Assembly: GCF_022346615.1 (NCBI RefSeq)
Contig: NZ_JAKRNS010000006.1
Coordinates: 62,001-126,000, forward strand
Length of the DNA: 64,000 nt
Direction of reading: 5' to 3'
Source: Staphylococcus sp. ACRSN
GTDB lineage: Bacteria > Bacillota > Bacilli > Staphylococcales > Staphylococcaceae
Part shown: positions 48,154 through 57,880 of the stretch, piece by piece
Layout of the letters: each line of letters begins with the position of its first letter
How positions within the stretch are numbered: position 1 is the first letter of the stretch
Program-made: the position numbers and the translations under genes
Notes under the pieces: generated by a model
What the model was told of the DNA's origin: nothing
The model's input: the letters and a program-made list of their open reading frames with translations, nothing else
Databases searched by the model: none

Positions 48154-49347
48154 TTATTTATTTCCTTTTTCTAATACTTCAGTTATCACTTTTGCTACTG
48201 TAGCTATTTCTTCCTCATCTATTACTAATGGCGGTGAAATTCTAATAATATTACTTTGCGTTTCCTTACATAACACGCCTTGTTCAATCATTTCCAAACA
48301 ATACGGTTGTGCTGGTTCGTTAAGTTCGATTCCGATAAATAATCCCCTACCTCTGACATCTACTATTAGTTTACTATCAATAATTTGTAATTGATTCAGC
48401 AATTTTTGTCCTAATTCTGCTGATCTTTCAATTAATTTTTCATCAATTAATACATCTAAAGCTTCACTGGAAACTGCACATGCAAGAGGATTACCTCCAA
48501 ATGTGGAACCATGTGTACCTGGTGTTAAGACGCCCATAATATCAGCATTAGCAAGTACTGCCGAGATAGGATAAAGACCGCCACCTAGTGACTTACCTAG
48601 TAAATAGACATCTGGTTCTACATTCTCCCATTCCATAGCAAAGAGTTTACCTGTACGTCCTAAGCCAACTTGTATTTCATCAGCAATAAGTAAGATATTA
48701 TGTTCATTACATAAATTACGTACTTCCTGAATAAAATACTCAGGCGGTATATTGACGCCACCTTCACCTTGAATAGGTTCTAAGATGATTGCTGCTGTAT
48801 TTTCATTGATCAATGATTTCAGATGTGTCACATCACCATAATCAATTGTATGCATATTATCTAATAAAGGTGTAAATCCTTTTTTATAGCTCTCTTGTGA
48901 AGACAATGAAAGAGCACCTAATGTACGCCCATGAAAATTTCCATTCATCGCAATGATTTCAGGCTTACCTTCTGAAATACCTTTTACATCTGTTCCCCAC
49001 TTTCTAGCAATCTTAATTGCTGTCTCAATGGCTTCAGTACCTGTATTCATCGGTAAAACTTTTTCTTTATTTGAAAGCCTACAAATTTTTTCTTCCCATT
49101 CACCTAAATTGTCACTGTAAAGTGCTCTTGATACCATGGTGATTTTTTCACTTTGCTCTTGGAAAGCTTTAATAATTTTAGGATGACAATGACCATGGTT
49201 AACGACTGAAAATCCTGATACACAATCAATATAGCTATTTCCGTCTACATCCCAAACTTTAGCTCCCTTACCTTTAGTTAAAGCTAATTTTAATGGACTA
49301 TAATTATTAGAACTGTATCGATCTGTTAATTCAAATAAATCGTTCAT
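48154..49347 (-). CDS. argD: Acetylornithine/ornithine aminotransferase (RocD-like ArgD)
   Basis: ATG 49347 behind GGAATGAGGG gives 397 residues. A class III PLP aminotransferase: [31 protein letters not shown], and the PLP lysine in [12 protein letters not shown]. The sequence looks closer to ornithine aminotransferases (Roc[31 protein letters not shown]) than to classical ArgD. Its place as first gene of argDCJB implies it supplies acetylornithine. Confidence 0.87.
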   Translation of the reverse strand: MNDLFELTDRYSSNNYSPLKLALTKGKGAKVWDVDGNSYIDCVSGFSVVNHGHCHPKIIKAFQEQSEKITMVSRALYSDNLGEWEEKICRLSNKEKVLPMNTGTEAIETAIKIARKWGTDVKGISEGKPEIIAMNGNFHGRTLGALSLSSQESYKKGFTPLLDNMHTIDYGDVTHLKSLINENTAAIILEPIQGEGGVNIPPEYFIQEVRNLCNEHNILLIADEIQVGLGRTGKLFAMEWENVEPDVYLLGKSLGGGLYPISAVLANADIMGVLTPGTHGSTFGGNPLACAVSSEALDVLIDEKLIERSAELGQKLLNQLQIIDSKLIVDVRGRGLFIGIELNEPAQPYCLEMIEQGVLCKETQSNIIRISPPLVIDEEEIATVAKVITEVLEKGNK

Positions 49348-49380
49348 TTTAACCCTCATTCCTTTATATTTATTCCTGAA

Positions 49381-49398
49381 ATTGAATTAATATTCAAA
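49381..49398. promoter_or_regulatory. ARG box (ArgR/AhrC operator) of argDCJB
   Basis: ATTGAATTAATATTCAAA contains the palindrome TTGAAT-N4-ATTCAA, matching the ARG box core TGAATWWWWATTCA perfectly. It lies directly downstream of the -10 at the transcription start, an ideal repression position. Confidence 0.8.
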
Positions 49399-49427
49399 AT
49401 AATACACTGATATTGTTAATTAGTCAA
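49399..49427 (-). promoter_or_regulatory. Promoter of argDCJB
   Basis: TTGACT (49427-49422) and TATTAT (49404-49399) on the minus strand, with a 17-bp spacer. Confidence 0.75.
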
Positions 49428-49637
49428 AGATTATTTTTAAAAAAACTGCATAAGTTAATTCTTTTATTTAACCACATTACCGTATTTTTAGTTTTTTAAA
49501 AATCACTTCAACACTTACTACGCTTTAAACCAACAAGATTAATAAAATGTATTTATTTTGCATATTTCACAAACAATATTTTTTATTTTTTCATATCAAT
49601 TAATAAGCCAAAAAATTCACCCTTATAGGGAAATAAA

Positions 49638-49678
49638 AAAGAACAAACTGGTGCATAAATAGTCCAGTTTGTTCTATT
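49638..49678 (-). terminator. Terminator of the APC permease gene
   Basis: AGAACAAACTGG and CCAGTTTGTTCT form a perfect 12-bp stem; TTTTTT follows on the minus strand. Confidence 0.85.
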
Positions 49679-49693
49679 AATAGTTATCAATGT

Positions 49694-51331
49694 TTATTCT
49701 TGATTTTCTAACTTTTGTTCTTCTTTTAAATTCTGACTCATATCTTTGTTAATTTTTTTCGCACGTTTAAAGTACACACTTTCGAAGTAGCTTGTTGTAC
49801 CAATTTTATAAAAGATTAATGCGACGATAACAATTACAACAAAGTCATATGGGTAATGAATCCAATTCATACCATTAAATTCTTTACTACCTATAAATGA
49901 TAAGAAGGCAAGAATAATTAAGTATAAAATAATCCATAAACTACCGCCGATTTGTTTTTTCGTATTTTTCCAATTCATCTTATATTCATAGAAGAAATAG
50001 ATTGGCAGACCTAAAATGATAATAAATATTACTTCAGCTGTCGTTGGCCACATAGCCCAATAAATCGCTAGTGACGCTAATACAAATGAAAATGGCGCCA
50101 TAAATCTCAACATATTCGCACGAAATGGTCTATGCATTTTAGGAGCCATTTTACGTAACGATATGACTGTGGTTGGACCAGTTAAGTATGCCACTAACGT
50201 TGCTGTAGAGATTACACTAGCTAATACTGCCCAATCTCTAAATAGTGATACCATTACCATACTAATAATTGCATTAAAAACAATTGCAACACGTGGAATT
50301 TTATATTTATCATTCATTTTGCCTAAGAATTTAGGAATATGTCCATTTTTCTCCATTGCACGTAATACACGACCTGTAACAGCAACAAATGATACACCTG
50401 TACCAAATGGCGAAACAACTGCTTCTATATAAAGTAAGATAGCTAACCAGTTTAATCCAAGTAGAATGGCCATATCAGCAAATGGTGAGTTGAAATTAAT
50501 TCCACTCCATCCTTTTGAATGTATCATGTCTTGCGGCATAGATGTGATAAATGTACTTTGTAATACGATATAAAGCACTGCACTTAATGTAAGTGAAATT
50601 GCAATGCCTCGCGCGATATTCTTCTCAGGTTTTTGAATTTCTGACCCCATATTAATGATAGTTTGGAATGCATTAAATGAGAAGATGATACCAGATGCTG
50701 TTGTTGCGGCAAAAATTGGTGCTGAACCATATGGCATAAATTGTCCAGGTGAATGACCGTAGTTACCAGCATCAAATCCAGAAATCATTAACATAATAAT
50801 TGTCAATAATGGTACACCAAGTTTAAATACCGAAATTAAGCTCGTAAATGATGTAAGCAATTTAACTGACCAATAGTTTAATAGAGAAAAGATAATTATA
50901 ATCACGAATACCGTAAGTAAACCAGAGTTACTGATTGAACCATCCTTCATTAAACCACTCGTAAATTTTGCCCACTCCCAAGGCCAAGAGCTCATGTATT
51001 GAACTGCTGAAACAGCTTCAATTGGAATGATTGTAACTAGTGATACCCAGTTTGCCCATGCGGCAATAAACCCAAGTAAAGAGCCATGTGTATATTGGGC
51101 ATAGTTACTCATCCCACCTGATTGTGGAAACATTGTACCAATTTCAATATAGTTATATGCTATAGAGCCTATAACTACAAAACCTATAATCCATGAAATA
51201 ATTGCAGCTGGGCCAGCGATAGAAGACGCTTCCCATGCACCAAATAACCAACCTGAACCAATTAGCGATCCAAGCCCTAATAGTACAAGCTGCGACAAAT
51301 TAATTTTTTCACTCTTTTTCTGTTTTCCCAT
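49694..51331 (-). CDS. APC-superfamily amino acid permease
   Basis: A 545-residue, 12-helix transporter. The N-terminal VLLGLGSLIGSGWLFGAWEAS is the substrate-binding helix 1 of the APC fold, and FSFNAFQTIINMGSEIQKPEKNIARGI is the helix 6/7 signature. A charged, helical C-terminal tail of about 35 residues is cytoplasmic. TAGGAG precedes the ATG. Neighbouring arg genes hint at an amino acid of the glutamate/arginine group, but it has its own terminator and the substrate cannot be read. Confidence 0.78.
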   Translation of the reverse strand: MGKQKKSEKINLSQLVLLGLGSLIGSGWLFGAWEASSIAGPAAIISWIIGFVVIGSIAYNYIEIGTMFPQSGGMSNYAQYTHGSLLGFIAAWANWVSLVTIIPIEAVSAVQYMSSWPWEWAKFTSGLMKDGSISNSGLLTVFVIIIIFSLLNYWSVKLLTSFTSLISVFKLGVPLLTIIMLMISGFDAGNYGHSPGQFMPYGSAPIFAATTASGIIFSFNAFQTIINMGSEIQKPEKNIARGIAISLTLSAVLYIVLQSTFITSMPQDMIHSKGWSGINFNSPFADMAILLGLNWLAILLYIEAVVSPFGTGVSFVAVTGRVLRAMEKNGHIPKFLGKMNDKYKIPRVAIVFNAIISMVMVSLFRDWAVLASVISTATLVAYLTGPTTVISLRKMAPKMHRPFRANMLRFMAPFSFVLASLAIYWAMWPTTAEVIFIIILGLPIYFFYEYKMNWKNTKKQIGGSLWIILYLIILAFLSFIGSKEFNGMNWIHYPYDFVVIVIVALIFYKIGTTSYFESVYFKRAKKINKDMSQNLKEEQKLENQE

Positions 51332-51885
51332 AAAAACTCCTACTATTCATCGTTTTATATTCATATCAAGGCAAATGTACAATGTATACACTTTCTTGTA
51401 TATGTTGTTATTATACGCATATTAAAATTCAAGTCAAATCAACATTCTAACCAGTAATAATTGCATAATATTGCATATTAATTCGTTTTTTAAGCTATAA
51501 TTGCATAAAGATAGAACGCAACTTATCGGCTTTCCGGTCACTATATAAAGTCGATGGAGCATTTTTCATCGATGTTACTCATTTATTCATAAATAGTATA
51601 TTCTCCTTCATAACAACAAAAGTTTCAAACACGCTACAATCCTTGTCACACCAATGGTTCAAGTTCGATTTAACCCTAAAACACAAAGAATTTGTTACAT
51701 ATTTTACTTTTTAATGTATTTTTACATAAATAATTGTTAAATATGGATTTAAGTGATTTTATCTCACTAAAATCACCGTTTTATAATGTTACTCAAATAT
51801 AAAATTTCAAAATAAGCTTATTTTTTTGTATTTAATTATCCTTTTTTACTTATTAAATAGATAAATAACTGTACCGTCTAACTAA
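51332..51885. other. 554-bp intergenic region, no gene found
   Basis: Next to the permease start is its promoter region. At 51518-51580 there is an unusually GC-rich, structured patch (CGGCTTTCCGG and CGATG/CATCG arms). At 51753-51776 GTGATTTTA/TAAAATCAC forms a stem without a T-run, a weak terminator candidate for the leftward transporter gene. No ORF with a ribosome binding site was seen. Confidence 0.5.
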
Positions 51886-53286
51886 TTACTTATTGAGTTT
51901 GTTTTCTTCTTCCCACCATAGTGCTTCTTTTGGATTACTAACCACTTCCTCATATTCCTTTTCAGTTTCAACATTTGGATATGAACCTTTTAATGACTTA
52001 TTGGAAGTTGATTTAAACATCGTTACAAATATGATAAGTCCAATGACATTTATAAACATTAAATAATAGGAAGGTGCAATTTCTTGTCCTGTCGTTTCTA
52101 CTAATGTGGATAATATAAATGGTGTTAGTCCACCAAATATAGCAGCACCTATGTTATAAACCAATGACAACGTTCTTAATCTGACTTTTGTATGGAACAT
52201 ACTAGGTAATAATGAGGGCATAACACCTTCAAATGTTGCCATAAAACAAGCGATAATCAGTAGACCAACAATGATTACCGGTAAGACCGGGATACTCATC
52301 AACCAAAATGCAAATATTGAAAATAAACTAAAACCTGTTAGACCAAAGAGGATAGTTCTTTTATTACCCACTTTATCGCTATACCAACCAAAAAAGAATA
52401 CTGCTGGTATCATTACTACCATTGTCAATGTACTTAACACGGACCCCATTGCACCACCTAAATTGATTGTCTTATTTAAAAATGAAGGCATAAATGAAAG
52501 AACCATATAATTTGCAACATTTAAAAATGCAACACCTGTGAAACATACAATAATATCTTTCCAGTAGTATTTAAATATATCTAAATATGAATATTCTAAT
52601 TCCTCTTGTTCTTCTAATGTAGATTCATATGCTGGGCTTTCATCCAAACTAGAACGTAAAATAATACCAACAATACCAAAAGGTGCGGCAAGAATAAATG
52701 GTATACGCCATCCCCAATCTGACATTTGTTGATCATTTAAAAAGGTATACATCGCACCAACCAAGACAGCTGCCATGATATTTCCTATTAAAGTACCAAT
52801 TTCCAACCCACTTCCTAATTTACCTCTCGTTTTATCAGGAGCAGTTTCTGCAATATAAGTCATTGCGCCTGCATATTCCCCACCAGTTGAAAATGATTGT
52901 ACCATTCGAACTAGTAATAATAATATCGGAGCCCAAATACCAATTTGCTCTTGTGTTGGCAGTAAACCTAACACAAGTGTTGATGCTGCCATTAATAAAA
53001 TTGTAGTAGATAGAACGATTTTACGCCCATATTTATCTCCCAAATGACTGAAAAAGATACCCCCAATTGGGCGCACAATAAATGCGAAGGCAAATACAGC
53101 AAATGTTGAAATAATTTGCATTTCTGATGGTAAATTACCAAAGAAATTCGCACTTAGTATTACAGCAAGTTGTGCGTATAAACCAAAGTCAAACCACTCT
53201 ATAGCATTACCTACACCTGTGGCAATCACACTTTTTTTAGTTTGATTTGTATCTACCCTATTTACTTTTTCTCTTTTAAATTTCAC
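51886..53286 (-). CDS. MFS transporter, metabolite:H+ symporter type (ProP-like)
   Basis: A 466-residue 12-helix permease. ATGVGNAIEWFDFGLYAQLAVILS opens helix 1, and GGIFFSHLGDKYGRKIVL plus FSTGGEYAGAMTYIAETAPDKTRG are signatures of the MHS family, which includes ProP, KgtP and citrate carriers. GTG start at 53286 behind AGGGGTG. ProP-like osmolyte (proline/betaine) uptake is likely and would fit betA/betB 9 kb away, but MHS members also carry dicarboxylates. Confidence 0.75.
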   Translation of the reverse strand: MKFKREKVNRVDTNQTKKSVIATGVGNAIEWFDFGLYAQLAVILSANFFGNLPSEMQIISTFAVFAFAFIVRPIGGIFFSHLGDKYGRKIVLSTTILLMAASTLVLGLLPTQEQIGIWAPILLLLVRMVQSFSTGGEYAGAMTYIAETAPDKTRGKLGSGLEIGTLIGNIMAAVLVGAMYTFLNDQQMSDWGWRIPFILAAPFGIVGIILRSSLDESPAYESTLEEQEELEYSYLDIFKYYWKDIIVCFTGVAFLNVANYMVLSFMPSFLNKTINLGGAMGSVLSTLTMVVMIPAVFFFGWYSDKVGNKRTILFGLTGFSLFSIFAFWLMSIPVLPVIIVGLLIIACFMATFEGVMPSLLPSMFHTKVRLRTLSLVYNIGAAIFGGLTPFILSTLVETTGQEIAPSYYLMFINVIGLIIFVTMFKSTSNKSLKGSYPNVETEKEYEEVVSNPKEALWWEEENKLNK

Positions 53287-53481
53287 TTAAAAACACCCCT
53301 TAAATTGTACACGTACTTTATTTTAAATAGCCTATGCACAAATTAATAAACAATTTACACTTTCATTAAATATATTCTTTTCCATTGATATTCGTTACAC
53401 AAAATTCATTTATAAAAAATGTATCAAAAATATATCTGCTATAATGTGTACCATATAAAATAAAATGGAGGTTTCTATAAC

Positions 53482-54423
53482 ATGAAACATGTATATTTCA
53501 ATCACGATGGTGGTGTAGATGATTTAGTATCTTTATTCTTACTTCTTCAAATGGAAGATATCAATCTTATAGGCGTTAGTGCAATTGGTGCAGATAGTTA
53601 TGTTGAACCGGCCGTAAGTGCGTCACAAAAAATTATCAACCGCTTCTCACATTATCCAATTGATGTCTCTATATCTAAAGAACGAGGAAAAAATCCATTT
53701 CCAAAAGACTGGCGCATGCATGCTTTCTTTATGGATGCATTGCCAATATTAAATGAACATGTAGAATCAAAATCTAATATTTTAAATCACCATGCCTATG
53801 AAGATATAATTGAAAAATTAACTCATGCTACTGAGCACATTACTTTATTATTCACTGGACCATTAACAGACCTTGCCAAGGCATTGACTGTAGAGCCTAA
53901 TATTTCACAAAAAATTGAACGTTTAGTGTGGATGGGCGGTACGTTCTTATCTAAGGGGAATGTTGAGGAACCAGAACATGATGGCACTGCAGAATGGAAT
54001 GCTTTTTGGGATCCAGAAGCTGTAAAAACTGTTTTTGATACAGATATTAAAATAGACATGATTGCACTTGAAAGTACAAATCAAGTTCCAATAACCAGAA
54101 ATGTAAGACAAGCTTGGGCAAATGAACGGCACTATACTGGTGTTGACTTCTTAGGTGTAAGTTATGCTGCAGTACCACCTTTGACACATTTTCAAACTAA
54201 TTCAACCTACTTTTTATGGGATGTATTAACAACAGCTTATACAGGATTGCCAGAACTCGTTAAACAAAAAACTGTATACGCATCTGTATATACAGACGGT
54301 CCTAGTCAAGGCAAGACATATATTGACGAACAACACGGTCGTCCTCTATCGGTTGTTTACCATGTAGAACACGATATGTTTTTCGATTATATTACTGACT
54401 TAGCAAAACGAGTTACAAGCTAA
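53482..54423 (+). CDS. Inosine/uridine-preferring nucleoside hydrolase family protein
   Basis: A 313-residue member of the IU-NH fold. The calcium site motif appears as FNHDGGVDD near the N-terminus: D9, D13 and D14 are kept but the first aspartate of the classical DxDxxxDD is N7. LLFTGPLTDLAKAL and EWNAFWDPEAVKTVF are further family segments, the latter carrying the WN-x-DPEA motif. It splits N-ribosyl bonds of nucleosides. GGAGG precedes the ATG. Substrate range is unknown because of the altered site. Confidence 0.8.
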   Translation: MKHVYFNHDGGVDDLVSLFLLLQMEDINLIGVSAIGADSYVEPAVSASQKIINRFSHYPIDVSISKERGKNPFPKDWRMHAFFMDALPILNEHVESKSNILNHHAYEDIIEKLTHATEHITLLFTGPLTDLAKALTVEPNISQKIERLVWMGGTFLSKGNVEEPEHDGTAEWNAFWDPEAVKTVFDTDIKIDMIALESTNQVPITRNVRQAWANERHYTGVDFLGVSYAAVPPLTHFQTNSTYFLWDVLTTAYTGLPELVKQKTVYASVYTDGPSQGKTYIDEQHGRPLSVVYHVEHDMFFDYITDLAKRVTS

Positions 54424-54525
54424 TTTATTCATATAGCTTAATAATTTAATGTTATACAAAAAAATCATGAATTATGCATAATTACAACTTCAATTTTCAT
54501 TTTACAATTTAGCGATATATACAGA

Positions 54526-54625
54526 AAATCCCTTAATAACTAGTTATCGAATCATACAGTTAATAGTTGGATTAAATTCATCCAATATTAGCCATTATCA
54601 TCGGTCTCTAATTGTTAAGGGATTT
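54526..54625. repeat. 100-bp imperfect palindrome between convergent genes
   Basis: The left arm AAATCCCTTAATAACTAG and right arm (reverse complement) AAATCCCTTAACAATTAG match along about 46 bases with roughly 75 percent identity, meeting at GGAT/ATCC around a seven-base loop. It could act as a bidirectional terminator for the nucleoside hydrolase and nitroreductase genes or be a MITE-like relic. Confidence 0.65.
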
Positions 54626-54643
54626 AAATTTTAATAATTATAT

Positions 54644-55270
54644 TTATACGTGACGAGTCACTGTATCTACAGGTAGTCTATAAGAGTCATGCCCTGGATT
54701 TTTTTCTTTTCCAACTGCTACAATCATAACTGGTTCATAGCGTTCTGGATCTAAATCAAATGCTTCAGCGATTTGATCACGTTCAAAACCACCAATTGGA
54801 TTTGTATCATAGCCATATGCTCTTGCTACTAACATAAATTGCATTGCAGCTAAACTGCTATCAATTTTAATAATGTCATTCATTTCTTCTTTTGATAAAC
54901 TTTTATAATACGGTAATACTTTCGCTAACATTTCATCTTTAACATCTTCTGGCATCATACCATGTTCTACTGCACTATTATAAATTTCTTCTCCGTGCTC
55001 ATAGTTTTGCATATCACCAAAAATAACTACCATTGCTGCAGATGTATCATTTTGTCTAGTATTAAAACGAATAAGTGGTCGTAATGTATCTTTACCTTCG
55101 TCACTTTCTACTACTAAGAAACGCCAAGGTTGCATGTTTACTGAAGAAGGTGCCTTCGTTGCTTTTTGTATTATTTCATCCATTTCTGCTTGCGGAATTT
55201 TAACACTTTCATCAAATACTTTAACCGATTTTCTATTTAAAACTACATCTTCAAAATTATTATTAATCAT
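54644..55270 (-). CDS. NAD(P)H nitroreductase family flavoprotein
   Basis: A 208-residue FMN-dependent oxidoreductase. NRKSVKVFDESVKIPQAEMDEI binds the FMN phosphate, KATKAPSSVNMQPWRFLVV is the family signature, and GFERDQIAEAF near residue 158 the second FMN segment. Such enzymes reduce nitro compounds, quinones or similar acceptors; the physiological substrate is not evident. AGGAG precedes the ATG. Confidence 0.85.
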   Translation of the reverse strand: MINNNFEDVVLNRKSVKVFDESVKIPQAEMDEIIQKATKAPSSVNMQPWRFLVVESDEGKDTLRPLIRFNTRQNDTSAAMVVIFGDMQNYEHGEEIYNSAVEHGMMPEDVKDEMLAKVLPYYKSLSKEEMNDIIKIDSSLAAMQFMLVARAYGYDTNPIGGFERDQIAEAFDLDPERYEPVMIVAVGKEKNPGHDSYRLPVDTVTRHV

Positions 55271-55400
55271 TTTTTAATACTCCTTAATTATTTTTTACAA
55301 AATCAAATTATACTCAATTTATTACGAATTACAAATCATCTGTTTATAAGATAACTAATATTCTTTTTTGCTATTAAATAATACAAAGCTAAAATATAAA

Positions 55401-55431
55401 AATGTGCATTTCATTATTAGAAATGCACATC
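55401..55431. terminator. Terminator of the ACS-type permease
   Basis: ATGTGCATTTC pairs with GAAATGCACAT; A- and T-rich flanks allow use on both strands. Confidence 0.8.
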
Positions 55432-55459
55432 TTTATTTATAAATATATTCGTATTACAT

Positions 55460-56764
55460 TTAAGTCTTAATATTTATTTTCTTAATACCTGGTTTGACAA
55501 AGCACATAGCAATTATTCCAATTACTGCAGCAATCACTGCTGAAATAAACATAGATGAATAACCATACGATGTTACCAAGACACCTGTTAAGGTTGGTGC
55601 AATAATAGTAGCAGAATTGACGAAGAAATGTGTCATCCCCCCATATGTACCTGTCTTTCTAGGCGCTGTATCAATAATAACAGCCCAATAGACAGCATTT
55701 GGTAAAAAGATACATGCATTACCTAACATCATTAAAAACAGTATCCAAGCAATATTATTCGTTGTTGGAATAATTAAGAAACAGATTGCTGCTAGAGTCA
55801 TACCAAAAATAGCAAGACCTGATCTAGCAATACGCAAACTGCCCGTTTTGTAACGTAACCAGTCAGATAGCTTCCCACCAAAATAGGCAGTAAAACATGC
55901 ACCAATCCACGGAATCATACCTAAATACCAAAGTGAGTGGATTTCAAAATGATATTCATCTTGTAGATATTTTGGCGTCCATGTAAGAATTAAAAAGTTT
56001 ATGTATTGGAACCCAAAATACCCAATCATATTAAAAACCAACGTAGGACTTTTAAAGAAATGATACCATTTTTCATGCGCATTTTGCTCTGTTTCTACAG
56101 TTTTTTCACCTGCAACAGTCATTTCCGTAGAGCGAATTGAATCTAATTCTGCTTTAGATACATGTTCATTGTCTTCCGGATAATCTGTAAACACTTTATA
56201 CCAAACGATAATCCAAATTAAACCGATTACCCCTAGTATAATAAATAACACGCGCCACGTTGAAATTGTCAAAAACCCTGATACGATTGGTGCTGTGATT
56301 AATGCACCAAGTGGTACGCCAATGAGACCAAGCGCAGAAAGCAAGCCACGTTCTTTTGGAGCGGCCCAATTGGCATTTGTTTTACTAATTGTTGAAAATA
56401 TTGGCCCTTCTGAAACACCAAAGAGTACACGCATTAATCCAAATCCTGCAATAGCAGATCCTCCAAAAAGTGCCATACCTATTTCACCCGCAAATGCCAT
56501 GCCAATCTCAAAGAATGACCAAAGTGTACCAGCGACTAGCCATACAAACTTTGGACCCTTTTTATCTGCTGTAATACCCCCAAAAAGTGATCCTAGCATA
56601 TAGCCGTAACCAAAATAGCCTAAAATTGCACCCCAAGCAATATTATCAAAACCAAATTCTTTAATAATATCTTCTTGTGCATAAGATATTGCACCACGAT
56701 CGACATAATTAATCATCGTCATTATGATAATCATCGTTATAATAAAGTATCTATAATTTTTCAT
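55460..56764 (-). CDS. MFS transporter, anion:cation symporter family (hexuronate/glucarate type)
   Basis: A 434-residue 12-helix permease. INYVDRGAISYAQEDIIKEFGFD and GYMLGSLFGGITADKKGPKFV are strongly characteristic of the ACS family (ExuT, GudP, GarP types), as are GLMRVLFGVSEGPIFSTISKTNANW and SDWLRYKTG. It likely imports a sugar acid with protons. A perfect CRE upstream indicates glucose repression. AGGGGGAGC precedes the ATG. No sugar-acid catabolic enzyme is next to it. Confidence 0.8.
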   Translation of the reverse strand: MKNYRYFIITMIIIMTMINYVDRGAISYAQEDIIKEFGFDNIAWGAILGYFGYGYMLGSLFGGITADKKGPKFVWLVAGTLWSFFEIGMAFAGEIGMALFGGSAIAGFGLMRVLFGVSEGPIFSTISKTNANWAAPKERGLLSALGLIGVPLGALITAPIVSGFLTISTWRVLFIILGVIGLIWIIVWYKVFTDYPEDNEHVSKAELDSIRSTEMTVAGEKTVETEQNAHEKWYHFFKSPTLVFNMIGYFGFQYINFLILTWTPKYLQDEYHFEIHSLWYLGMIPWIGACFTAYFGGKLSDWLRYKTGSLRIARSGLAIFGMTLAAICFLIIPTTNNIAWILFLMMLGNACIFLPNAVYWAVIIDTAPRKTGTYGGMTHFFVNSATIIAPTLTGVLVTSYGYSSMFISAVIAAVIGIIAMCFVKPGIKKINIKT

Positions 56765-56813
56765 CTTGCTCCCCCTATGTTAAACACTTAAATCAATAGA
56801 AATTCTACTCTTT

Positions 56814-56829
56814 TTGAAAGCGTTATCAA
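56814..56829 (-). promoter_or_regulatory. Perfect CRE site before the ACS-type permease
   Basis: TTGAAAGCGTTATCAA fits every position of the CcpA consensus WTGNAARCGNWWWCAW, about 50 bp upstream of the start codon. Confidence 0.8.
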
Positions 56830-56953
56830 TATGATTTTTAAATTATTTTGATTTTTCTAAAAATTAAAGTCTTTAACATCTTATGTCTAAGCAACATTTT
56901 TCATTTAAATTATTTCTAATAAATAATACTTATTTTTTAACTTTAATAATCAA

Positions 56954-57400
56954 TCACTTAATACGCAATGACATAGTAATTTGTTCCTCTACAAACCCCA
57001 GACTTTTATAGAATTGAAATGCTTCATTGTTAGAAAATACATTTAACTTTATCGTTTCTATACCTTTTTCTAGTAAAAACTGTTGAATATGATTCATCAA
57101 TTTACTAGCTCCACCTTGCCTTCTAAAGGGCTCGAGTATAAATAATTCATATATAAAGCCATAGTTAGTTTGCGATAAATAATCAAACTTTATTTCAAAT
57201 AATAAAAAACCTTTTATCAGATTGTTTTTAGTATCCATCCATACTAAATATTTCGCTCCCTTTTCTACTAAATTTACTGAAAGTTGTCTGAGTTCTGCGT
57301 CCGATATTTGTATGTTTGTAGTTATCGCTTCTTTAAATAATTCAGGTACAATTTTATTAATCTTTTTATATTCAATATTTTCCGCTAACCTTATTGTCAT
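56954..57400 (-). CDS. GNAT-family N-acetyltransferase
   Basis: A 148-residue acetyltransferase. The acetyl-CoA loop is LEPFRRQGGASKLMNHI (a Q/R-x-x-G-x-G/A variant), preceded by the strand YELFIL and followed by IKLNVFSNNEAFQFYKSLGF, the usual GNAT end. It transfers acetyl from acetyl-CoA to an amine of unknown identity. Single gene. Confidence 0.8.
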   Translation of the reverse strand: MTIRLAENIEYKKINKIVPELFKEAITTNIQISDAELRQLSVNLVEKGAKYLVWMDTKNNLIKGFLLFEIKFDYLSQTNYGFIYELFILEPFRRQGGASKLMNHIQQFLLEKGIETIKLNVFSNNEAFQFYKSLGFVEEQITMSLRIK

Positions 57401-57880
57401 TTAATCACTACTTTCAATAATATGTTTTAAACTTAATCACTAACTTAAAAATTACAATTTTACTGACTATTCAATTTAGATTGAATACAAATCATATAAC
57501 ACAAAACATTGTTGTATATTTCATTCTTATTTTTTAACACTAAAATTAATATATAAATAATATTTCTTAAAAATTACCTAGAATTTCCTTTAATCACTAG
57601 ATATATTAAATTTTTATAGTAAAATAAGAGAGGTAGTTTTTTGACATATATCAAATTCTATCTAATCGTATCTTAAAAATTTACATTACATGATATAATT
57701 CAAATACTAAGTCAAACCAAAATATAACGACTACAAAACATATTTCTTAATATATGAATAGTTCTATTATTCAATTATAAGGTAAGACTAGAGTAAGTTA
57801 ATATTTGAAATTCAACCTTACTTTTTGTTACATTCTACCTTATATAAAATTAAGAAAAAAATTGAAAAAGAGGTAAAACA
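57401..57880. other. 480-bp AT-rich upstream region of the teichoic acid enzyme gene
   Basis: A consensus -35 TTGACA stands at 57641 but lacks a good -10 at standard spacing; a better -10, GATATAAT, lies at about 57691. An 11-codon frame from TTG 57641 has only a weak ribosome binding site and is not called. No other gene or RNA is seen. Confidence 0.5.

Larger units (their letters stand above)
49360..49693. other. Intergenic region with argDCJB promoter and permease terminator
   Basis: The left 70 bp contain the arg promoter and ARG box; 49638-49678 holds the terminator of the upstream permease gene. The AT-rich middle shows no gene. Confidence 0.6.

Noticed and set aside
57641..57676. An 11-codon frame TTG ... 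TAA after AGAGAGG
   Set aside because: TTG start, weak ribosome binding sequence and no amphipathic or conserved character; the TTGACA is more likely a promoter element.
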